Shown piece after piece: positions 57,897 to 64,000 of a stretch of DNA of 64,000 nucleotides. The translations under genes were made by a program, and so were the position numbers. This stretch comes from Acidobacteriota bacterium (lineage in GTDB: Bacteria; Acidobacteriota; Terriglobia; Terriglobales; Acidobacteriaceae), in the NCBI GenBank assembly GCA_021780315.1, contig JAJXYY010000026.1, positions 102,634 to 166,633 of the forward strand, read 5' to 3'. Under the pieces are notes generated by a model. The model was not told the origin of the DNA. It did no database searches and saw nothing but the letters and a program-made list of their open reading frames with translations. How positions within the stretch are numbered: position 1 is the first letter of the stretch; each line of letters opens with the position of its first letter.

Positions 57897-58801
57897 TGCG
57901 CCCACACTCGATTCCACAGTGCCATCCCCATCCCTCGCACCAGTAGCCACACCTTCGTTATCGTCGGCACTCGCACACGCTTCGAGAACACATCGCCATC
58001 CATCCGGCCAATCCGCAATAAAAGGTTGTGATAGATCGATACCAGCACCCACAAGGCCGCACGGCTATCCACGTCGATCAACGGCAGCAGTCGCCAGGCT
58101 GAACCATAGTACCCATCTGCCTTCGCCCCCAGCATCGACAACATCGCCCGCTCATTCGGCTCAATCCTGCCCCCTTGTGCCAGTGCCTGTATGCGTTCCG
58201 CCCGTATACCAAACTCAGCGAGCAGATCCAGTGGCAGATACACCCGCCCCCGCTCCGCATCTTCCTTCACGTCGCGCAATATATTTGTCAGTTGAAAGGC
58301 AATTCCGGTCTCTTCCGCCAACTGGTCCGCACTTGCATCGCTGTATCCAAAGATTCGGATACACACCAAACCCACCACCGAGGCCACCAGATAGCAATAC
58401 CGGTACAGCTCATCAAAGTCCGCAAACGTCTGCACCCCATCGTCACCAGTCGGCCTGGGCTCCAGATCCATAGCTGTTCCCTGTACCAACTGGTCCAGCA
58501 ACGCATCGCTTATCCCGAACCGCTCCTGCGTATCCCGCACCGCAATAAAAACCGCATCGGTCGAAGCCCCACCCGCCTGCACCGCGCGCCACGCCTTCAG
58601 CCACGCGTCCATCTGCATGCGCCGATCGTCAATGGAATAACTCTCATCGTCCGCCAGATCATCCGCACGCCGCATAAACGCATAAACCGCGCACATTGCA
58701 TCGCTCTTATGTCGTGGCAGCACCCGAAACGCATAGTAGAAGTTCTTCGCCTCACGTCGGGCGATCGTGCGACACTCCTGGTACGCCTGCGCCACCGTCA
58801 C
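57893..58801 (-). CDS. hpnD: Presqualene diphosphate synthase
   Basis: Head-to-head prenyl synthase that joins two farnesyl diphosphates into presqualene diphosphate. 302 residues from the GTG at 58801. Asp-rich motifs DDLADD (46-51) and DVKEDAERGRVYLP bind the diphosphates through magnesium. The GTG overlaps the hpnC stop (GTGA) and gives the usual TVAQAYQECR start; an earlier GTG at 58864 would overlap hpnC. Part of the dehydrogenase-hpnC-hpnD-hpnE operon. Confidence 0.95.
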   Translation of the reverse strand: MTVAQAYQECRTIARREAKNFYYAFRVLPRHKSDAMCAVYAFMRRADDLADDESYSIDDRRMQMDAWLKAWRAVQAGGASTDAVFIAVRDTQERFGISDALLDQLVQGTAMDLEPRPTGDDGVQTFADFDELYRYCYLVASVVGLVCIRIFGYSDASADQLAEETGIAFQLTNILRDVKEDAERGRVYLPLDLLAEFGIRAERIQALAQGGRIEPNERAMLSMLGAKADGYYGSAWRLLPLIDVDSRAALWVLVSIYHNLLLRIGRMDGDVFSKRVRVPTITKVWLLVRGMGMALWNRVWAQ

Positions 58802-59739
58802 TGCGGCATCCCCGCGCGCAGCTTGTCGACCAGCGCCCCAGCCAGCAGTTGTACTTTCTTCCACTTTGTAACCACAGGCCGTCCCCGCAAAACATCAAAA
58901 TTCTGCCGCATAATTCCATCCAGAATTGCGTCCCCACCCTGCCGAAACAGCTTTAGCGTCACGGCCAGTTCCTTATCCACCAACCCGGCAATCGCGCCGC
59001 CCTCCGTCAACATCGCGCGTGTACGCAGCACCAACTCCTCCATCATCCCGCGAAACTCCGGCGTAAACACTCGCCCTGCCAACTGTCCTTGCTCCACGCC
59101 AAACCGCAGCATCGACTCCGCCGGAACATACCGCCGTCCCCGCTCCGCATCCTCCACCACATCCTGCCAGAAGTTAGCCAACTGCAGCGCTGTACACACC
59201 TTGTCAGACAACACCCCCAGCGACTCCTCCCGATATCCGCAGACCCATAACACCAGCCGTCCCACCGGGTTCGCGGAGTACCGCGAGTACTCCATCAACT
59301 CCTCCCACGTCGCATACTCCGTCTTCACCTGGTCCAGACGAAAAGCCACCAGCAAATCCGCAAACAGCTCCCGTGGCAGGTCGCATGTCACTATCGTCTC
59401 CCGTAAAGCCACAAAAACCGGATGCCGCGAACGCTCCGGAGCCTCATAGCACTCCTCCAACATCCCGCCCCACGTCTCCAGCAACCGCAGAGCCACCGCC
59501 GGATTCGCAACCTCATCGCCCAGGTCATCCGATACCCTGCAATACGCATAAATACTCTCGAAGTGTGGTCGCACCTTCTGCGGCAAAAAGAATGTCGCAA
59601 CATGGAAATTCTCATAGTGCGACGTCGTCAGTTGGCGACACCACCCCCGCGCCTCGTCCAAGCTCGGCCGCTCCTCTGGAGTCAGGTACTCAACCGGAGC
59701 ACCCTCCAGCTCATTCCTCACCGCAACTCTATCGCTCAT
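58798..59739 (-). CDS. hpnC: Hydroxysqualene synthase
   Basis: Squalene/phytoene-synthase-fold enzyme that turns presqualene diphosphate into hydroxysqualene. 313 residues. It carries the first Asp motif DDLGDE (71-76) in YAYCRVSDDLGDE and the second in DVVEDAERGRRYVP. SHYENFHVATFFLP at the N-terminus is the HpnC pattern. Its ATG overlaps the stop of the dehydrogenase gene (ATGA). With HpnD and HpnE it makes squalene; the cyclase gene is not in the window. Confidence 0.95.
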   Translation of the reverse strand: MSDRVAVRNELEGAPVEYLTPEERPSLDEARGWCRQLTTSHYENFHVATFFLPQKVRPHFESIYAYCRVSDDLGDEVANPAVALRLLETWGGMLEECYEAPERSRHPVFVALRETIVTCDLPRELFADLLVAFRLDQVKTEYATWEELMEYSRYSANPVGRLVLWVCGYREESLGVLSDKVCTALQLANFWQDVVEDAERGRRYVPAESMLRFGVEQGQLAGRVFTPEFRGMMEELVLRTRAMLTEGGAIAGLVDKELAVTLKLFRQGGDAILDGIMRQNFDVLRGRPVVTKWKKVQLLAGALVDKLRAGMPQ

Positions 59740-60806
59740 CGCGCCACCCCACCCGGAAACACCGCCGTCTTGATCTCCCGCGACCCACCGCTCCGGATCA
59801 GCATCTGCCGAAACAACGCCGGAACCTCAACTAGCTCCACCTTCCCCGTGATGCACTCCGCGCTCTTGAACCTCCCACTCGCAATCAATCCAAACGCCGT
59901 CCGGCAAGTCGCTGGCGTGTGATGAAAACTCGCCTTCAGCGTAATGTCCCCATAGTGCAAACGGTTTGTATCCAAAGCCACCTTCGTCCCGCTCGGCGGT
60001 CCACCAAAAAAGTTCACCACCCCGCCCTTGCGAACCATGTCTACCGCCCACTCCCAGGTCGCAGGCGTAGCCACTGCTTCAATCACCACATCGGCCCCGC
60101 GGCCATCGGGAGTCAGCCGTCGCGCTGCCGCCACCACATCGGCCTCCGCCGTCGTCTGCACCACCTGCTCCGCGCCAAACAGCTTGGCTGTCGCTATCTG
60201 GTCGTCACGCTTCACCACCGCAATCACGTGCACGCCGGCCAGTGCCGCCACGTTCATAAACATCAGTCCAATCGGCCCGGCACCAATCACAATCATCGAG
60301 TCCCCGGCCCGCGCACCGCTCTCTTCAAATCCCCGCACCGCACACGCCAGCGGCTCCGTCATCGCCGCATACTCCAGCGGAACCTCCGCCGGAACCAGCA
60401 GCATATTCTTCTCCACAATCCGCGCCGGAATCCGGAGATACTCCGCATACGCGCCGTTATTGAACAGCAGGTCTTCGCACAAATTCTGCTGCCCTCGCTG
60501 GCAAAAATAACATCCATCGCATGGCGCAGAGTTCAGCGGAACCACCCGGTCCCCCACCCCGAACGCCGTCACCCCCGCACCAATCTCCGTAATCACCCCA
60601 GCCAGCTCATGCCCAAACGGAATCGGCGGCTTCAGCATCATCGCGTGATAACCCCGCCGGTACACCTTCAGATCTGTGCCGCAGGTCAAAGCCGCTTCCA
60701 CCCGCACCACCACTTCGCCAGCCGCAGCCCTGGGTACTGGCACCTGTTCCAGTCGTAGATCCTCTTTGCCATACAAAACCGCGGCTGCCATCTCAGTAGT
60801 CATCAC
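59736..60806 (-). CDS. Zinc-dependent medium-chain alcohol dehydrogenase family protein
   Basis: 356 residues of the MDR superfamily. Catalytic zinc ligands are in LTCGTDLKVY and PFGHELAG, the structural zinc cysteines in CDGCYFCQRGQQNLC, and the nucleotide-binding fold in VIGAGPIGLMFMNVAALAG. It resembles sorbitol/threonine-type dehydrogenases, but the substrate is unknown. It is the first gene of the squalene operon, coupled to hpnC by an ATGA overlap, which suggests a part in hopanoid or isoprenoid metabolism. The start could be Met1 or Met2. Confidence 0.9.
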   Translation of the reverse strand: MMTTEMAAAVLYGKEDLRLEQVPVPRAAAGEVVVRVEAALTCGTDLKVYRRGYHAMMLKPPIPFGHELAGVITEIGAGVTAFGVGDRVVPLNSAPCDGCYFCQRGQQNLCEDLLFNNGAYAEYLRIPARIVEKNMLLVPAEVPLEYAAMTEPLACAVRGFEESGARAGDSMIVIGAGPIGLMFMNVAALAGVHVIAVVKRDDQIATAKLFGAEQVVQTTAEADVVAAARRLTPDGRGADVVIEAVATPATWEWAVDMVRKGGVVNFFGGPPSGTKVALDTNRLHYGDITLKASFHHTPATCRTAFGLIASGRFKSAECITGKVELVEVPALFRQMLIRSGGSREIKTAVFPGGVAR

Positions 60807-60927
60807 ACTCTATCTTCTCATTCTGTCCAGCCCCATGCACACCCCGACACCACCGTCATAACAACTTTTCAAGTCATGCAATCTTCGCCCTTTCCCTCGC
60901 ATCTGATACATTGAGCCTGATAACGAC

Positions 60928-61707
60928 ATGCCCTTCGTCTCCCCAGAGGTATTCGCAAAGCAGAAGATTGCCGCCGTCCAGGATTACTCCATCCTCGCGG
61001 GACACGCCTTCGCCAATCTCTTCTCCAAGCCTCGCTACTGGGCCGACATCTACACCCAGATGGATTACATCGGCTTCGGTTCCCTGCCGATCGTCGTCCT
61101 CACCGGATTCTTCACCGGCTGCGTTCTTGCCCTCCAATCCGCCACCTCCCTGCAGGAGTTTGGCGCCATCAGCATGACCGGCAATCTCGTCGCACTCTCC
61201 ATGGTCAAGGAACTCGGCCCCGTCCTGACCGGCCTCATGGTCTCCGGCAGAAACGCCTCCGGAATGGCCTCCGAGATCGGCTCCATGAAGGTCACCGAGC
61301 AGATTGACGCCATGCGAGCCCTCGGCACCGACCCCGTCCGCAAACTGGTCACCCCGCGCCTCATCGCAACCATCTTCATGCTCTTCTTCCTCACCATCCT
61401 CTCCGACGCCGTCGGTGTCGCCGGTGGAGCCATGGTCAGCGTCACCCTCCTCGGCCTCAACCCATCCTCCTACTTCCACAACTCCTACCGAGCCCTCTAC
61501 TACGCAGACATCGTCCAGGGACTCACCAAACCACTCTTCTTCGGATTCATCATCGCCAGCGTTGGCTGCTACTTCGGCATGAACACCAAGGGCGGAACTC
61601 AGGGCGTCGGACGCGCCACCACCCAGGCCGTCGTCGTCTCCTCCGTCTTCATCATCATCGTCGACTTCCTTCTCAGCCGAACCATGATCGGTATCTTCGG
61701 CCGGTAA
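60928..61707 (+). CDS. mlaE: MlaE-type ABC lipid transporter permease
   Basis: Inner-membrane permease of the Mla/Mce type that moves phospholipids between membranes. 259 residues with five to six helices. PIVVLTGFFTGCVLALQS, SGRNASGMASEIGSMKVTEQIDAM and the following DPVRKLVTPRLIA are MlaE hallmarks. It is divergent from the squalene operon and eight nt before the ATPase gene. No MlaD-like substrate-binding gene follows in this locus. Confidence 0.93.
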   Translation: MPFVSPEVFAKQKIAAVQDYSILAGHAFANLFSKPRYWADIYTQMDYIGFGSLPIVVLTGFFTGCVLALQSATSLQEFGAISMTGNLVALSMVKELGPVLTGLMVSGRNASGMASEIGSMKVTEQIDAMRALGTDPVRKLVTPRLIATIFMLFFLTILSDAVGVAGGAMVSVTLLGLNPSSYFHNSYRALYYADIVQGLTKPLFFGFIIASVGCYFGMNTKGGTQGVGRATTQAVVVSSVFIIIVDFLLSRTMIGIFGR

Positions 61708-61715
61708 ATCCCGAT

Positions 61716-62561
61716 ATGCCCGCAGCCCCACCCACCCCCGCCACCGAAGACCAACTACCCACAGCCACGCTCGCAAAGCCGATCGTCGTCTTCGAGAACG
61801 TCTCCGTCACCTTCGACGTCAAACCCGTCCTGAACAACATCTCCTTCACCGTCCGCGAGGGCGAGACCCGCATCATCCTTGGTCCCGCAGGCTGCGGTAA
61901 ATCCGTCCTCCTCAAGCTCGCGAACGGTCTCCTTAAACCCGACTTTGGGACCATCACTGTCCTTGACAATCAGGTCAGCAGCATGCGCGAAGTCGATCTC
62001 TTCAAGCTCCGCGAGCGCATCGGCATGGTCTTTCAGGAGTCCGCCCTCTTCGACTCCCTTTCCGTCGAAGACAACGTAGCCTATCGTCTCCACGAAGACC
62101 TGGTCCCCGAAGCCGAGGCACATCGCCGCGTCCTCGAAGTCCTCCGCTTCGTCGAACTCGATCAGGTCATATCCAAGTTCCCATCCGAACTCTCCGGAGG
62201 CATGCGCCGCCGGGTCTCCATCGCCCGCGCCATCATCAACAAGCCCGATCTCATCCTCTACGACTCACCCACTGGAGGACTAGACCCCATCACCTCCACC
62301 ACCATCGTCGAACTCATCCTCAAACAGCGCGACGTCTCCAATACCACTTCGCTGCTCATCACCCACCGCCTGCAGGACGCCTTCACCCTCGCCATGAATC
62401 GCTATAACCAGCAGACCGGCGCCATGGAGCCCATCCCCAACCATGGCATCGACGACCGCACCCGCTTCCTCGTCCTCAACGAGGGAGAGATCGTCTTCGA
62501 CGGCACTACCATGCAACTCGTCAAGTCCACCGATCCCTGGCTGCGCGACTACCTCAGCTAA
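61716..62561 (+). CDS. mlaF: MlaF-type ABC transporter ATP-binding protein
   Basis: 281-residue ATPase partner of the permease. Walker A GPAGCGKSVLL, Q-loop VFQESALFDSL and signature LSGGMRRRVSIARA are standard. The Walker B segment is LILYDSPTGGLDP: Ser184 replaces the catalytic Glu that normally follows Asp183, although the D-loop Asp and the H-loop His (LLITHR) are kept. The enzyme may hydrolyse ATP slowly or use another residue. The N-terminal 20 residues are Pro/Thr-rich. Function is inferred from the upstream mlaE. Confidence 0.9.
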   Translation: MPAAPPTPATEDQLPTATLAKPIVVFENVSVTFDVKPVLNNISFTVREGETRIILGPAGCGKSVLLKLANGLLKPDFGTITVLDNQVSSMREVDLFKLRERIGMVFQESALFDSLSVEDNVAYRLHEDLVPEAEAHRRVLEVLRFVELDQVISKFPSELSGGMRRRVSIARAIINKPDLILYDSPTGGLDPITSTTIVELILKQRDVSNTTSLLITHRLQDAFTLAMNRYNQQTGAMEPIPNHGIDDRTRFLVLNEGEIVFDGTTMQLVKSTDPWLRDYLS

Positions 62562-62571
62562 GCGCGCCCCC

Positions 62572-63216
62572 TCAGCGCTCGTTCTTCTTCCACTCCTCGT
62601 ACGAAATCCGCGGCATCGTCATAAATGCATCCCGCGTCTTCACATAAGATCCCAGACCGTTCATCCGGCCAATCGCATGCAACTCCTCGGCCTTCACATA
62701 CGGTCCGTTCAGGTCGACAAACTTGTCCTCAATGTAGATCGCTACGACCCGTCCCAGGATGATCCGCGAGCGGCCAATCTCGATCGTGGCATGCTCCACA
62801 CACTCCAACGCAGCATGCGCCTGCTGAATGCGGGGCACCTTCACCTTCTGTGAGGCGCTCGTCACCAGCTTCGCCATCTCCAACTCATTCACATCCTCAG
62901 GAAAATCCGTCGCACAGATATTCATCTGCTGCGCCAGATCCTCCGTCACCACGTTCACAACAAACTCCCCCGTCCGGCGAATATTGCGAGCCGTGTCCTT
63001 CGGCACAAACGCCCCACCCGGCTTATTCATCACCCCAATCCCCACCACCGGAGGATCAGTGCACAAGTAGTTGTAGGCACTAAAAGGAGCAGCATTCAGC
63101 CCCCCCCCTTCATTCATGCTCGTCACCAGTGCTATTGGACGCGGTGCTACCAACCCAATCAGCAGGTTGTAGGTCTCACGCGCAGTAATCTTCTCAATTT
63201 CAAAGTACATGTCCAC
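62572..63216 (-). CDS. Flavin reductase-like (DIM6/NTAB) FMN-binding protein
   Basis: 214 residues of the split-barrel flavin reductase fold. MYFEIEKITARETYNLLIGL, APRPIALVTSMNEGGGLNAAPFS and FVPKDTARNIRRTGEFVVN are the hallmark FMN-binding segments. Likely a flavin oxidoreductase; the partner oxygenase is unknown. It converges on mlaF with 10 nt between stops. The start may be the Met at 63216 or two codons later at 63210. Confidence 0.9.
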   Translation of the reverse strand: MDMYFEIEKITARETYNLLIGLVAPRPIALVTSMNEGGGLNAAPFSAYNYLCTDPPVVGIGVMNKPGGAFVPKDTARNIRRTGEFVVNVVTEDLAQQMNICATDFPEDVNELEMAKLVTSASQKVKVPRIQQAHAALECVEHATIEIGRSRIILGRVVAIYIEDKFVDLNGPYVKAEELHAIGRMNGLGSYVKTRDAFMTMPRISYEEWKKNER

Positions 63217-63346
63217 TCTCCGTTATCCCAAAAGCCTATAGCACCCGCACGACTACCCGCATACGACAATGCAGTCGCATCAACAATCGCAGCGACAGAC
63301 ACAGCACCCCGTACATCGCCGCGAGCAGTACTCGACACAACTTCCT

Positions 63347-63727
63347 TTATTTTTGGACAGTACTGGTCTTACTGGTCGCCGGCAAGGTATAGATCACTTC
63401 CCCCGGACGCGTGTAGTGCAACTCTTCCCGCGCCTGGTGTTCAATCGCGTCAGGGTCGCTCTGCAGTCGGTCCACATGGCTCTTCAGTAACTCGTTCTCC
63501 CGCTGTAGACTTTGTACCTGACTGCTCAGGGCCTGAGTCTCTTCGCGTTTCTGCTCGTACGCCGTCAACCCGTTCTGGCCAAAGATCACGTGATAGAACA
63601 AGGCCGCCGCCAGCGCTCCCGCCGCAAACGTAGCAAAACGCCGCCACCCCAATCGACCCGATGAACCCGTCGACCGCCAGGGAGCAAGCAACGCACTGTT
63701 CTGAAAATTAAATATCTGCCTAACCAT
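63347..63727 (-). CDS. Septum formation initiator (FtsB/DivIC) family protein
   Basis: 126 residues: a basic N-terminal tail, one transmembrane helix (FATFAAGALAAALFYHVIF), then a coiled coil (EETQALSSQVQSLQRENELL) and the conserved RLQSDPDAIEHQAREELHYTRPGE motif of FtsB/DivIC. It anchors the FtsQ-FtsL-FtsB subcomplex of the divisome. The end is Thr/Lys-rich. It stands alone here, away from division or eno genes. Confidence 0.9.
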   Translation of the reverse strand: MVRQIFNFQNSALLAPWRSTGSSGRLGWRRFATFAAGALAAALFYHVIFGQNGLTAYEQKREETQALSSQVQSLQRENELLKSHVDRLQSDPDAIEHQAREELHYTRPGEVIYTLPATSKTSTVQK

Positions 63728-63868
63728 CCTCTATCCAGTACAAGGTTCGCAACTCCACCCGTCAAGTGGAAAACCCCTTATTCCCAATGCTGTACCAAAC
63801 ACCGCACCCTATACCACCCAACTTTTTCAGACCACTTAAATCTCCGAAAAACTCCAAATCAACCCTCT

Positions 63869-64000
63869 CTAGATGTGGTGGCTCAACAGGTTATTCCGAT
63901 CGATGCCAGAGCGGCTGATGGGCGGATGTTGGTTGAGACTAGCATGGGGTCGATGCCAGTTGTAGGTATTGAGCCAGGCGTGAAGCTGCTGGCTGCGTTG
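63869..64000 (-). mobile_element. IS481-family transposase, C-terminal end (cut by right edge)
   Basis: The frame is open at the right edge and ends with TAG at 63869-63871, giving 43 residues. The text WLNTYNWHRPHASL then PPISR, followed by NNLL, is the end of the DDE integrase core in IS481 transposases. It is the only mobile-element sequence in the window. The terminal inverted repeat could not be identified. An intact copy would extend beyond base 64000. Confidence 0.8.

Overview
The window is a high-GC bacterial chromosome segment. Almost every gene prefers C-ending codons, which creates long spurious antisense frames. The gene set suggests an Acidobacteriota of the Terriglobia/Acidobacteriaceae type: squalene genes hpnC-hpnD-hpnE plus hpnJ, a phosphoketolase/acetate kinase module, paired DUF507 proteins, and a cluster of GGGCTTTAGCCC hairpins of the kind scattered through such genomes. 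This placement is an inference from gene content and was not checked by a search.

Layout. 1-4961: the 3' end of ileS, then lspA and uvrA. 5152-7216: two convergent secreted alpha/beta hydrolases with less C-biased codons, possibly acquired. 7421-11862: a persulfide-dioxygenase/rhodanese fusion, a bifunctional catalase-peroxidase (katG) and a small exported Gly/Trp-rich protein, with clear terminators. 12069-18852: an exported unknown protein, a three-gene exported TPR operon, a SprT-like metalloprotease, aquaporin, lgt and hpt. 37392-18944 (minus strand): an 18.4-kb run of one-direction genes. It starts with an ECF sigma factor fused to a zinc-finger domain, then a tolC/adaptor/RND efflux operon, a DUF2892 protein, OsmC, a proton P-type ATPase, UspA, cydA-cydB, acetate kinase, an unknown membrane protein, phosphoketolase and a flavin monooxygenase. 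Together they look like a programme for low oxygen, acid or oxidative stress: high-affinity respiration, fermentative ATP from xylulose-5-P/fructose-6-P through acetyl-P, proton export, peroxide repair and efflux. A CRP/FNR-type dyad sits upstream of cydA.

37619-46165: deoC, a GAF-GAF-SpoIIE phosphatase, an exported unknown protein, a class II aroA, a glycosyltransferase, a bifunctional-nuclease-family gene and miaB. 46241-46670: hairpin repeats and two tRNA-Glu genes behind a good promoter. 47093-50080: two DUF507 genes, an unknown gene and recJ. 50214-60806: envelope and hopanoid genes, namely an adaptor-TPR-TolC operon with no pump, hpnJ, a pair of EamA/SMR-size half transporters, and a tightly coupled operon of a zinc dehydrogenase with hpnC, hpnD and hpnE. 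60928-63727: mlaE, an mlaF-like ATPase with an altered Walker B motif, a flavin reductase and an FtsB-like protein. The right edge cuts an IS481-type transposase.

Many genes lack a Shine-Dalgarno sequence and have a TANNNT hexamer 6-9 nt before the start codon, suggesting leaderless transcripts. No CRISPR array, rRNA, prophage or complete insertion sequence was seen.
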